Shown here: positions 51,734 through 60,676 of the stretch, piece by piece
Layout: each line of letters starts with the position of its first letter
Numbering within the stretch: position 1 is the first letter of the stretch
Source of the DNA: Dyadobacter sp. LHD-138
Lineage (GTDB): Bacteria > Bacteroidota > Bacteroidia > Cytophagales > Spirosomataceae
NCBI RefSeq assembly: GCF_030929615.1
Contig: NZ_JAVFVU010000005.1
Location: forward strand, 1 to 64,000
Length of the DNA: 64,000 nt
Reading direction: 5' to 3'
Notes under the pieces: generated by a model
What the model was told of the DNA's origin: nothing
Database searches by the model: none
The model's input: only the letters and a program-made list of their open reading frames with translations
Made by a program: the position numbers and the translations under genes

Positions 51734-54070
51734 ATGAAACTGAAACTATTTTCTCTCTTTATATTTTCCTGCGTTACGTTAAGCACTCTTGCCCAGACCA
51801 TTCAGGGAAAAGTGTATGACGCGCAAACCAAAGAACCTGTCATTGGCGCTACCGTATTAACTGCCGCCGGCGGAACCACCACAGACAATACGGGAAACTT
51901 CTCGATCCGGAAAACCGAAAAAAACGATCCGGTTAAAATATCCAGCATTGGCTACAACACCGTAGAAGTGACCCCAAAGGAGAACGAATCGCTCCGCATT
52001 GCCCTGGAACCCGCCGTTGAAAACCTGCAATCCCTGATTGTAACGGGTAACCGGGAAGCCAGTTTACGGACGGAATCACCGATTGCGATTTCAAAACTTT
52101 CGCCGCGGATGATTGAGGAAACCAAAGCAACGGCCATGGTGGAACTGATCAACAAAGTGCCCGGCGTGATGATGGTGAACCTTGGCAATGAACAGCATTC
52201 CATGGCCATCCGCCAGCCGTTTACCACCAACGCTTATTTTCTTTATATGGAAGATGGTATCCCAATCCGTCCTATGGGCGTTTTTAATCACAACTCGATT
52301 CTGGAATTTAACCAGTTTGCGATCAGCTCTATTGAGGTTGTGAAAGGTCCCGTTTCCTCCATCTATGGTCCGGAAGCGGTGGGTGGTGCCATAAATTACA
52401 TCACGCAACGCCCTACTTCAGTACCCACGGCAAAAATTGGGATCCAGGCCGATCAATGGGGTTACAGAAGATTACAATATGGCGCCGGCGGAACGGTTGG
52501 AAAATTTGGTGTATATGTCGGTGGTTTTACATCGAAACAAACCCATAGCTGGATGAAAAACTCCGACTATGATAAAAATTCACTGAATGCCCGGCTCGAA
52601 TATCAGTTCACGCCATCAACCCGGTTGATTTATACATTTGCTTATAGCCATTACGATTCGCAGACCGGCGGAAGCGTGGATAGCACGGCGTTTTTTTCAC
52701 GCCAATATGTTAGCACAACGGATTTTACGTATCGAAAATCAAATTCCCTGCGTACCCGGTTAACCTTTGAAAAAGACTGGAGTAATGGTTCCCAATCATT
52801 TATTACCGCTTTTGCAAGAAAAAATGAGCACGGACAAAATCCGAGTTATGGTATCAAATGGACAACCGGACAGGAGACTGCCAGGGGTGAGATCAATTCC
52901 AGCAACTTTAAAAGTATTGGATTAATCGCGCAGCATAGCCAGCGTTTCAATTTTTTGAATTCCAAACTGATTGCAGGGACCGTGCTGGATTTTTCTCCTT
53001 CCACCTACTGGTCGTATCAGATCGATCTGGCGGCACAGTTACGGGCAGACAAAAAATCGGTTGAAAAGTATACCATCGTAAAAGAACGTCCGGATATCAG
53101 GAATTCGGACTATGAAGCGGATATCAAAAATTCAGCGCTTTACGCGCAATACGATTTCGAACCGATACCAAAATTGCGAATCTCAGCTGGTATCCGCTAC
53201 GACCGTATGGCTTTTGATTATTCCAATTACCTCGACAATACCTCCGGCAGTAAATCTTACAGCCAGTTCACACCGAAAATCGGGGCAACTTATGATCTGG
53301 GCAAAGGCAAGGGTATTTATGCCAATTATTCCCGCGGATTCTCGCCTCCAGGCCTGACTTCCATTTTCCGCAAACGGACGACACCACTTCCAAACGGTGA
53401 TCTATTTTACTATAACCTTCAGCCGGCTCAGTTCAATAATGCAGAAATTGGTGGCTGGATGTCAATGCTGGAAAACAAGGTTTATCTCGATCTGGCACTT
53501 TATCAGATGAACGGGCGAAATGAATTACTGAATGTGCGTTTGCCCGACAATTCCTATGATTATCAATCTGCCGGAAAAACGCTTCATCGCGGTGTGGAAT
53601 TTGGTCTTACCTATAAACCGACAAAAGAATTTTTCTTCCGTTTTGGCGGGACAACGGCCATGCACCGTTATGAAGAATTTATTTTGAGCAACCGTGAGGC
53701 TGATGCCGTAAAAAATGTAAACGGAAACGATATGCCTTCGTCACCACGCTGGCTTTGGAACTCCGAATTCAGTTATTATCCTGCATGGTTCAAGAATTTC
53801 CGTACCTCGGTGGAATGGCAGCATGTAGCCGACTATTTTCAAAATCAGGTCAACACAGTCCGTGCCGACGGGTATAATGTCCTTAATTTCCGGGTGGGTT
53901 ATCAGTGGAAAGGCATCGAATTATTTACCAATATTCTCAATCTGACCGATGTTTTGTATGCAGCCAACGCAACCAGAGGCAATAATACCACCGACCGGAC
54001 CACTTACAACGCGGCCGCTCCGAGGACTTTTGTGATGGGTGTGCAATATAATTTCAATGGAAAACGATAA
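51734..54070 (+). CDS. TonB-dependent outer-membrane receptor
   Basis: This 778-residue protein has a signal peptide (ending near STLAQ). An N-terminal carboxypeptidase-regulatory-like domain (about 21-100, IQGKVYDAQTKEPVIGATVL) follows, then a plug domain (about 115-235, with VELINKVPGVMM and SIEVVKGPVSSIYGPEAVGGAINYI). The long beta-barrel ends in FVMGVQYNFNGKR. It belongs to the FecA/CirA-like receptors that import iron complexes, vitamins or metals, or glycans when SusC-like. No SusD partner is present. The upstream CDGKC proteins favour a metal-linked substrate, but this is inference. Confidence 0.92.
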   Translation: MKLKLFSLFIFSCVTLSTLAQTIQGKVYDAQTKEPVIGATVLTAAGGTTTDNTGNFSIRKTEKNDPVKISSIGYNTVEVTPKENESLRIALEPAVENLQSLIVTGNREASLRTESPIAISKLSPRMIEETKATAMVELINKVPGVMMVNLGNEQHSMAIRQPFTTNAYFLYMEDGIPIRPMGVFNHNSILEFNQFAISSIEVVKGPVSSIYGPEAVGGAINYITQRPTSVPTAKIGIQADQWGYRRLQYGAGGTVGKFGVYVGGFTSKQTHSWMKNSDYDKNSLNARLEYQFTPSTRLIYTFAYSHYDSQTGGSVDSTAFFSRQYVSTTDFTYRKSNSLRTRLTFEKDWSNGSQSFITAFARKNEHGQNPSYGIKWTTGQETARGEINSSNFKSIGLIAQHSQRFNFLNSKLIAGTVLDFSPSTYWSYQIDLAAQLRADKKSVEKYTIVKERPDIRNSDYEADIKNSALYAQYDFEPIPKLRISAGIRYDRMAFDYSNYLDNTSGSKSYSQFTPKIGATYDLGKGKGIYANYSRGFSPPGLTSIFRKRTTPLPNGDLFYYNLQPAQFNNAEIGGWMSMLENKVYLDLALYQMNGRNELLNVRLPDNSYDYQSAGKTLHRGVEFGLTYKPTKEFFFRFGGTTAMHRYEEFILSNREADAVKNVNGNDMPSSPRWLWNSEFSYYPAWFKNFRTSVEWQHVADYFQNQVNTVRADGYNVLNFRVGYQWKGIELFTNILNLTDVLYAANATRGNNTTDRTTYNAAAPRTFVMGVQYNFNGKR

Positions 54071-54198
54071 CGGACAACAGGTCTGTCAAAGGACGCTGAC
54101 CTCTATATTTATTTTTTGAGAACAACAGTGACTTATTAATCTACTATTTGTCTAAATTTAGAAAATCAACTCATTATACGTTCACTAACCTCAAAATT

Positions 54199-55011
54199 AT
54201 GAATTACGACCTTATCAAAGCACAGATCATTGCGACGGCATCAGAGTACGGCGGGAAAATTTTGCTGGCGATCCTCGTACTTATTATTGGTAGAATAGTC
54301 ATCGGAAAAATCACTTCGATGGTTAGCACATTAATGGACAAAAGACACGTGGACCGTGATGTTCAACCGTTTCTTAACTCCCTGCTGAGTGTTATGCTCA
54401 ACGTCATGCTCCTTTTGAGTATTGCCGGAATTTTAGGTATCCAGACCACCTCTTTTGTTGCCGTTTTGGGTGCTGCCAGTTTGGCCGTTGGTTTTGCTTT
54501 GCAGGGCAGTCTTGCAAATTTTGCGGGTGGTGTACTGATCCTTATTTTCAAACCTTACCGTGTCGGCGACCTGATCAATGCGCAGGGGTTCACCGGTGTT
54601 GTGGAAGCGATCCAGATTTTCAATACAATTCTCGTAACAGTCGATAATAAAACAATTATTCTGCCAAACGGCGCATTATCGACCGCACCGATTACCAATA
54701 TTTCAGGCAAGGGAAAAATCCGTGTGGATATGGTGTTTGCAGCCGGCAGCCAGAATGGTGTTGACGCCATCCGCGCATCCATCCGAAAAGTAACTGACGC
54801 TTGTCCGACCGCTTTAAAAGACGTCGAACATGATATCCTGGTTACCAAATTAACAGAAAATGCAATTTTCTTTGACGTACGCGTCTGGACACTGAGTGAA
54901 AATTTCTGGGACACTTATTATTACGTAAATGAGGGCATCAGCAAACAATACGCGCTCGACGGAATCGGTGCGCCTAAGCCAGCTGAGCTAAGTGTTGCCC
55001 TGAAACAATAA
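54199..55011 (+). CDS. MscS-family mechanosensitive channel
   Basis: From the ATG at 54199 this encodes 270 residues; an in-frame TTG at 54148 gives a less likely start. It has three membrane segments in the first 110 residues. The pore-lining motif is GAASLAVGFALQGSLANFAGG, and the beta domain begins IFKPYRVGDLI. Such channels open when the membrane is stretched and release solutes under osmotic downshift. It is of minimal MscS length. A terminator follows. Confidence 0.9.
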   Translation: MNYDLIKAQIIATASEYGGKILLAILVLIIGRIVIGKITSMVSTLMDKRHVDRDVQPFLNSLLSVMLNVMLLLSIAGILGIQTTSFVAVLGAASLAVGFALQGSLANFAGGVLILIFKPYRVGDLINAQGFTGVVEAIQIFNTILVTVDNKTIILPNGALSTAPITNISGKGKIRVDMVFAAGSQNGVDAIRASIRKVTDACPTALKDVEHDILVTKLTENAIFFDVRVWTLSENFWDTYYYVNEGISKQYALDGIGAPKPAELSVALKQ

Positions 55012-55047
55012 TATTTTCATCAAATACATCGTTAAAAATTGAATAAA

Positions 55048-55094
55048 AATAAGGAGTATGGGAATCAACTTTCCTGTACTCCTTATTTTATTTA
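55048..55094 (+). terminator. Terminator of the MscS gene
   Basis: The stem AATAAGGAGTA/TACTCCTTATT is followed by TTATTTA, about 36 bases after the stop codon. Confidence 0.75.
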
Positions 55095-55102
55095 TACCTT
55101 TG
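55095..55102 (+). promoter_or_regulatory. Putative -7 box for ffh
   Basis: TACCTTTG matches TAnnTTTG, 43 bases before the ffh ATG, immediately after the preceding terminator. Confidence 0.45.
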
Positions 55103-55145
55103 TGCAATATTTCAATTCAAGTTCCGATCTCATCCATACCCATTT

Positions 55146-56468
55146 ATGTTTGAAAACTTACAGGATAAGCTAAACAATGCCTTTCGTACTTTAAAAGGGA
55201 AGGATCGCATTTCCGATATAAACGTTGCTGCTACTACAAAAGAGGTTCGTAAAGCGTTGGTTGACGCCGACGTAAATTTCAAGATTGCAAAAGATATTAC
55301 AGACCGGATCAGGGAAAAAGCACTTGACCGTAAAATATTAATATCTGTTGAACCGGGGCAGATGTTCGTCAAAATCGTTCAGGAAGAATTAACTGAACTG
55401 ATGGGCGGCCAGGCCGAAGGAATCAACATCAAGGGAGACCCTGCCGTTATTCTGATTGCCGGTTTACAAGGTTCTGGTAAAACAACTTTTTCCGGAAAAC
55501 TTTCTGCTTTATTGAAAAAACAAGGCAGACAGGTTCTTCTGGTAGCCTGCGACGTTTACCGTCCGGCTGCGATTGACCAGCTGAAAGTGCTTGGAGAACA
55601 GGTTGGTGTGGAAGTTTATTCTGAACCGGAAAATAAAAATGCCGTTTCCATCGCTACCAACGCGGTTGCACATGCAAGAAAAGTAGGTAAAAAGATCGTT
55701 ATCGTCGATACAGCTGGTCGTTTGGCTGTGGATGAGGTGATGATGCAGGAGGTTGAGGATATCAAATCCGCAGTAAAACCTTCTGAAATCCTATTCGTTG
55801 TGGATTCCATGACGGGTCAGGATGCTGTGAATACGGCAAAAACCTTCAACGACCGCCTGAATTTTGACGGCGTCGTACTGACTAAATTAGATGGTGATGC
55901 CCGTGGTGGAGCTGCTCTTTCAATCCGCCAGATCGTTGACAAACCGATCAAATACATCAGTACAGGGGAAAAAATGGAAGCCCTTGACTCCTTCTACCCT
56001 GATCGTATGGCGAGCAGGATTCTGGGAATGGGTGACGTTATTTCTTTGGTTGAACGTGCACAACAGGCGTTTGACGAAGATGAGGCGAAAAGAATTAATG
56101 CCAAAATGCGTCAGAACAAGTTCGATTTTGACGACTTTTTGGGCCAGCTTCAGCAAATCAAAAAAATGGGTAATGTGAAAGATCTGATCGGTATGATCCC
56201 GGGTATGGGAAGTGCCATGAAAGATGTGAACATTGACAACGAATCATTCAAACCGATTGAGGCGATCATCCAGTCGATGACCAAGAAGGAGCGCGAAAAC
56301 CCGGATATGATTGACGGAAGCCGTAAAAAACGTATTGCTACGGGAAGTGGAACGTCAATTTTGCAGGTTAACAACCTCCTTAAGCAATTTGATGAAATGC
56401 GTAAGATGATGAAGAAAATGAACACGATGCAGGCCGCAGGAAAAATGAGCAAGGCACTACGCCGATAG
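55146..56468 (+). CDS. ffh: Signal recognition particle protein Ffh (SRP54)
   Basis: This 440-residue protein has the N domain (to about 95). The G domain follows, with G1 GLQGSGKTT near 107-115, then CDVYRPAAIDQL, IVDTAGRLAVD and LTKLDGDARGG. The methionine-rich M domain is about 300-430 (MRKMMKKMNTMQAAGKM), where 4.5S RNA and signal peptides bind. It targets nascent membrane and secretory proteins to the translocon. It is of normal length. No 4.5S RNA was identified nearby. Confidence 0.97.
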   Translation: MFENLQDKLNNAFRTLKGKDRISDINVAATTKEVRKALVDADVNFKIAKDITDRIREKALDRKILISVEPGQMFVKIVQEELTELMGGQAEGINIKGDPAVILIAGLQGSGKTTFSGKLSALLKKQGRQVLLVACDVYRPAAIDQLKVLGEQVGVEVYSEPENKNAVSIATNAVAHARKVGKKIVIVDTAGRLAVDEVMMQEVEDIKSAVKPSEILFVVDSMTGQDAVNTAKTFNDRLNFDGVVLTKLDGDARGGAALSIRQIVDKPIKYISTGEKMEALDSFYPDRMASRILGMGDVISLVERAQQAFDEDEAKRINAKMRQNKFDFDDFLGQLQQIKKMGNVKDLIGMIPGMGSAMKDVNIDNESFKPIEAIIQSMTKKERENPDMIDGSRKKRIATGSGTSILQVNNLLKQFDEMRKMMKKMNTMQAAGKMSKALRR

Positions 56469-56516
56469 TTTCATTCCATTGTGTGAAGCATACTATTTTC
56501 AACATCAGACTTATCC

Positions 56517-57005
56517 ATGAAACGACTTATAATCCTCGTTGTGTTTTTTTTAATTTGCGGCCGCGAAGGATTGATGGCGCAGGGATCCGTAGGTTATTAT
56601 CCGTGGAGCAATTTATTGACGATAAGTACCAACCCAAGAAAAGTTTTCTGGGTTGACAGCCGCTTCCAGACCAATTCGCTTTTCAGCAGCCTGAGTGTTG
56701 ATATTCTTCCGATGATCAATTTCAAAAGAGGAGAAGTTACACAATGGTATTTTGGCGGTGGTGTACGGTTGAATCCGCTGTATCGTATCGCCGACTCAAA
56801 GGCTGATCTGATTACTGTCGATGGATATTCTTTCAATGTTGGCGTCCGGATCAAACCTTTGCCGCAAAACCGAAATATTCAGCTGGCGTTGGAATTGAAT
56901 CCCTATGTAAAGGATAAGTTTGACAGCGGTGTATTGAAAAGTCATTTTGGGGTGGTTTATGTTTTTACCAAAAAGAAGAAAAAGGTAGAAGACGCAGCCC
57001 AATAG
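56517..57005 (+). CDS. Secreted hypothetical protein, probably small barrel
   Basis: This 162-residue protein has a signal peptide (ends near GLMAQGS). The mature part has alternating beta-type strands (WYFGGGVRLNPLY, YSFNVGVRIKPL, FGVVYVFTKKKKK). The pattern fits a small outer-membrane barrel or periplasmic beta protein. It lies 48 bases after ffh on the same strand and is followed by a terminator. Function unknown. Confidence 0.65.
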   Translation: MKRLIILVVFFLICGREGLMAQGSVGYYPWSNLLTISTNPRKVFWVDSRFQTNSLFSSLSVDILPMINFKRGEVTQWYFGGGVRLNPLYRIADSKADLITVDGYSFNVGVRIKPLPQNRNIQLALELNPYVKDKFDSGVLKSHFGVVYVFTKKKKKVEDAAQ

Positions 57006-57023
57006 CGATATAATTTAGTACGT

Positions 57024-57063
57024 AAAAAGCCTGAATGGAAAATAAATCCCGTTCAGGCTTTTT
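57024..57063. terminator. Bidirectional terminator between convergent genes
   Basis: AAAAAGCCTGAA pairs with TTCAGGCTTTTT with a 16-base loop. A-rich and T-rich flanks suit termination from both sides. Confidence 0.75.
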
Positions 57064-57085
57064 ACTTTTGGTATCAGTAATTTTT

Positions 57086-57724
57086 CTAGTTTCCTCCCCG
57101 GCCTGCTTTGTAAGCATCATATTCGGCGAGCAGTTTGGCTACGTCATCGGCTCCGTCAAAATCAAGATTTTCTTCTTTGATCACATAATTCATCTTATTT
57201 TTTTCATCCGAAAGGATTTTCAAAAAACTGTTCCGGTCTTTCAGCTGAATGGATGAAAGTTTATCCCCTTTCAGAATGTATAAACTTTCCTGTGTAGCCG
57301 TTGAGCCCGATTTTTTGTAATGTTTCAGCAACTTGGTGTTCCCATCGTAAAGTACCCGGTAAAAACTCTTGCTGGTCAAACCATCGGAAGTAGCCGGAAA
57401 ACCACTTTTAAAAGTAAATAACTCCGTTCCCGTGGGGATGTTGAACTCGGTTATTTCCGGCCCAAGAACGTAAGCACCGGAATCGGTTTTATAAACTACT
57501 TCATCTTTTGTCAGATCGTAGTTTAGCAGCACACCATCATAGGGCTTCCCCGCATTATCCCTGGCCAATCCCCGGAACCATTCTTTTGTCAGATAAGGCG
57601 AATTGTCATCTGTATATTGAACCAACTTGAAAGGTGTACCTTTTAAGCCTTCTGAATCCTGCGCCATTGCCTTCACGCCAAAAAGTAAAATGGCGACAAG
57701 CAGAATCTTTTGAAAATTTTTCAT
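57086..57724 (-). CDS. Secreted hypothetical protein
   Basis: This 212-residue protein has a clear signal peptide (MKNFQKILLVAILLFGVKAMAQ). The mature part is acidic and mixed alpha/beta with no domain I recognise. It includes WFRGLARDNAGKPYDGVLLNYDL and a long hydrophilic C-terminus (DDVAKLLAEYDAYKAGRGGN). Probably periplasmic or outer-membrane associated. Function unknown. Confidence 0.65.
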   Translation of the reverse strand: MKNFQKILLVAILLFGVKAMAQDSEGLKGTPFKLVQYTDDNSPYLTKEWFRGLARDNAGKPYDGVLLNYDLTKDEVVYKTDSGAYVLGPEITEFNIPTGTELFTFKSGFPATSDGLTSKSFYRVLYDGNTKLLKHYKKSGSTATQESLYILKGDKLSSIQLKDRNSFLKILSDEKNKMNYVIKEENLDFDGADDVAKLLAEYDAYKAGRGGN

Positions 57725-57871
57725 GATTTGATTTAGTTTATAAAGTAAATTCGGGTATCCGAAAGGTGGTTATTTAGAAAAAATCTAATTGGAATATCAA
57801 ACATTCCTTTTGATCTTATAGATTCCCTACCATCTTTGTGTACTTTTGCCAAAAAAATTGTACCCGCGCTT

Positions 57872-59329
57872 TTGAACTTAAACGAACAACTCATCCATAT
57901 ACGCCAAAGCTTGGGAGGAATTGCTCCTGAGATTTTCCTGGCAGTGTTTTTCTGTTTTTTTCTTTTTTCAGAATTGGTTCTGTTTAAACAATTCGAAAAA
58001 AAGAAGGCTTCCTCCCTACTCCACAACATCGCACTGACCGGTAGTGTCATCGCATTGATTCTGGTTTTAGGTCAGTGGCATGATAAACCTTCGTTTCGTT
58101 TTTATCCGTTATTGTTTCTGGATCATCAGGCCGTGTTTTTCAAGGTGATGATCATTGTTGCCTGGATTTTTACGCTGATTCACGTCAGGGTTCTAAAATA
58201 CGATTTTCCGCCCGAATTTAATGCCATCCTGATCGCAACGGTCACCGGACTCAGCCTGCTGACGATGTCAACGCATTTGCTGACCATATATTTGTGTCTG
58301 GAACTTATCTCCATCAGCAGTTATCTGCTGGTTGCCATATCGCCTTATAAAAAAGCAGCGGAAGGAGGCTTGAAATATTTGCTTTTCGGTGCTGCTAGCT
58401 CCGCGGTGATGCTTTATGGCATATCGTTTATTTATGGCCTAACCGGCACACTGGACATTACCAACGAAGCGATGACCGCAGGTTTGCTGAACAATTCAAA
58501 CCTCGTCATCACGGTTACGATTTTGCTTACTTTGGCCGGGTTGCTTTTCAAATTATCGCTTGTTCCATTCCACGTATGGACACCTGATGTGTATGAAGCG
58601 GCGCCTACGCCCTTGGTATCTTTTTTATCTGTTGCACCCAAGGCGGCGGTTATTCTTGTGCTCATGCGGCTTGCTTCGGTCTTACCATCACAATATTTCC
58701 CGGTACTCGGCGGTGTTGCACTGATCAGCATTACCATCGGCAATGTTGGCGCGTTGTGGCAATCCAATGCCCGCAGGCTATTGGCTTATTCATCGATTGC
58801 ACAGGCCGGTTATCTTGTGGTCGGTGTCGCGGCTTACAGTCGTTTCGGTTTTGAAACGGCCGTATTCTATACCGCTGCATATCTGGTAATCAATATGGGT
58901 GCTTTCTTTTTGATTGATCTTTTGCAGCCCCGTGCAACCACCGAATTATCCGCTTTCGAAGGTTTGGGCAAAAACAATAGCTGGATTTCCGGCGTGCTTA
59001 CCGCCATTATGGTCGCATTGGCCGGACTTCCGCCAACGGTTGGTTTCACTTCAAAATGGCTGATTTTCTCGGCACTCTGGGATAGTTACCACGACCAGGG
59101 ATTTCCGTGGATGCTCTGGTTGTTAATTGGCGGAATTTTAAATGCCGCAGTCGCCCTGGCTTATTATTTAAGACTACCCTATCTCCTGTTTTTCAAAAGC
59201 ACAAACCAGACTACGCTGCGATCCCATGATGGCTTCAGTGGAAAAGTTATTGCCGGATTGTTTCTTGCAGCAATCATCTTATTGTTCTTTAACCCAGAAT
59301 GGATTATGAAGTGGATTTCGGCTTTTTGA
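57872..59329 (+). CDS. nuoN: NADH-quinone oxidoreductase subunit N (NuoN)
   Basis: From TTG 57872 this encodes about 485 residues. A TTG at 57836 gives 497, but the sequence CATCTTTG at 57831-57838 resembles a -7 box, favouring the later start. It has about 14 membrane segments of the antiporter-like family with the conserved charged motifs (LELISISSYLLVA, SPYKKAAEGGLKYLLFGA, KLSLVPFHVWTPDVYEAAPTP). The subunit pumps protons within complex I. Unusually no other nuo gene is adjacent, whereas nuoL-M-N normally cluster. Confidence 0.9.
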   Translation: MNLNEQLIHIRQSLGGIAPEIFLAVFFCFFLFSELVLFKQFEKKKASSLLHNIALTGSVIALILVLGQWHDKPSFRFYPLLFLDHQAVFFKVMIIVAWIFTLIHVRVLKYDFPPEFNAILIATVTGLSLLTMSTHLLTIYLCLELISISSYLLVAISPYKKAAEGGLKYLLFGAASSAVMLYGISFIYGLTGTLDITNEAMTAGLLNNSNLVITVTILLTLAGLLFKLSLVPFHVWTPDVYEAAPTPLVSFLSVAPKAAVILVLMRLASVLPSQYFPVLGGVALISITIGNVGALWQSNARRLLAYSSIAQAGYLVVGVAAYSRFGFETAVFYTAAYLVINMGAFFLIDLLQPRATTELSAFEGLGKNNSWISGVLTAIMVALAGLPPTVGFTSKWLIFSALWDSYHDQGFPWMLWLLIGGILNAAVALAYYLRLPYLLFFKSTNQTTLRSHDGFSGKVIAGLFLAAIILLFFNPEWIMKWISAF

Positions 59330-59362
59330 TACAAGCAGCGACTTAGTTTAGCCACTCGAAAA
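59330..59362. other. Short spacer after nuoN
   Basis: A short spacer before a small minus-strand frame; no terminator stem is obvious after nuoN. The region from 59531 to 59710 to its right is also without a recognised gene, apart from the leader of the small frame. Confidence 0.4.
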
Positions 59363-59530
59363 CTATTTCTGTAACGGCAGCATATTTTTGGGAGCCGGAT
59401 GCCGTTTTAAAAACGCAACCGCTTTTTGTTTTTTTTGTAGAAAAACGGGATCATTCGATACATCCGGGATTGTATTACTAACCTGGATCTCGGGTAAGAC
59501 AACACTTTCTTTTTTGGTTATAGCCTTCAT
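59363..59530 (-). CDS. Candidate 55-residue small protein
   Basis: On the minus strand an ATG at 59530 opens a frame of 55 residues ending in TAG at 59363. The product is lysine-rich and includes the stretches TKKESVVLPE and QKKQKAVAFLKRHPAP. It is soluble, has no signal peptide and no known family. It fills a gap between nuoN and the TraB-family gene and has protein-like composition, but evidence is limited to the open frame itself. Confidence 0.35.
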   Translation of the reverse strand: MKAITKKESVVLPEIQVSNTIPDVSNDPVFLQKKQKAVAFLKRHPAPKNMLPLQK

Positions 59531-59710
59531 AATCAATTCGTTTAAGTCATTAAATTTAGCTATTTATTTGATAATAAGAAAGCTTCATAGTTTACTCCTG
59601 CGGTAAATAACTCCCACTTCATATCTACGTAACCCATTATTTTGTACGAATCAGTTATTTCCTGTAAAAATAAGGAAATCCCAATCTGATAAACACGAGT
59701 AAATTCGCAA

Positions 59711-60577
59711 TTACCTCAAAATCGCCCGAACCTTATACCCTTCCTTTCTCAAAAGTGCAATAACACCTCTTTCGCCGCCCAAATGCGCCGCCCCGACCGC
59801 TATAAAAGTTGGCTTTTCGTGCACAATTTTATCAATACGGCTGATCCAGTTTTGGTTACGCTTAAAAAGCATCACTTCATCCTGTCCATCCATTCCAAAT
59901 TCACTCTGGACCGTCAGATTATAGAGTCCCTGTAAATCCTGATTTTTGTATAATTCCACCAGGCCCTTAAATTCCTTCTTTGTTTCGGGTAATTTGTCGA
60001 TCATCGTAACCAGCATACCCGCCTGACGCGCATAGGGAATGGTGTCAAAAATAGCCATCTGTTCCTCAATACTTTCCAGCCCGATTACTTCCGATTTTTG
60101 TTTCCCGGCAAGTCCCATCAAAGAAATTTCATACGATTGCGGCTCGCACCCAAGAATCCGGCCAAACAATGGCCCCATCATCATAAACGGTTTTGCCCGA
60201 CCAAACGCCGCAATATCCATTTTAAGCGAATCTTTATAAAACTGGTTCAAATGTGCATAATCCTTTTCCGACAAGATTTCCATCAGCTTTTTATCACCGG
60301 CCATAAACATTGTTTTGGTCATCGCTGCCATAAGTCCCGGATCGTCCATATCAATTTCCAGTGCAATCTGCTCGGTTTTAGTCACCGCTTCTTTTAGTGA
60401 ATCACTCAAAGAGAAATCAGCCGGGCAAATGAGATGAATGGTGCCAAAAAGATAGGAAGGTTTTGTAAGCCCTTTTCCCGAAATCTCCCACAACAACGAT
60501 TTTTCAACAGGCGCATTTTGTGCAAAAACAGCTCCGGTTAATGAAAGAAGGCCAAGGACTAATGAAAGAATTTTCAT
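59711..60577 (-). CDS. TraB/GumN-family putative metallohydrolase
   Basis: This 288-residue protein has a signal peptide (MKILSLVLGLLSLTGAVFAQ). The family's two conserved ends are present: an N-terminal SYLFGTIHLIC block (GxxH motif) and a C-terminal FIAVGAAHLGGERGVIALL. TraB/GumN members are related to the Tiki metalloproteases; a metal-dependent hydrolase role is likely but the substrate is unknown. It is transcribed alone on the minus strand. Confidence 0.87.
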   Translation of the reverse strand: MKILSLVLGLLSLTGAVFAQNAPVEKSLLWEISGKGLTKPSYLFGTIHLICPADFSLSDSLKEAVTKTEQIALEIDMDDPGLMAAMTKTMFMAGDKKLMEILSEKDYAHLNQFYKDSLKMDIAAFGRAKPFMMMGPLFGRILGCEPQSYEISLMGLAGKQKSEVIGLESIEEQMAIFDTIPYARQAGMLVTMIDKLPETKKEFKGLVELYKNQDLQGLYNLTVQSEFGMDGQDEVMLFKRNQNWISRIDKIVHEKPTFIAVGAAHLGGERGVIALLRKEGYKVRAILR

Positions 60578-60617
60578 ATGTGATTTTTGTTAACGCATTT
60601 ACATTTCAGCTAAAAAA

Positions 60618-60658
60618 CAAAGAGACGCAAAGTTTTGGTTATTCTTTGCGTCTCTTTG
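60618..60658 (-). terminator. Terminator of the M28 peptidase gene
   Basis: CAAAGAGACGCAAAG pairs with CTTTGCGTCTCTTTG over a 15-bp stem, just beyond the 3' end of the M28 gene on the minus strand. Read on the minus strand a T-rich tract follows. Confidence 0.75.
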
Positions 60659-60676
60659 CATTATAATTTAATTTTT

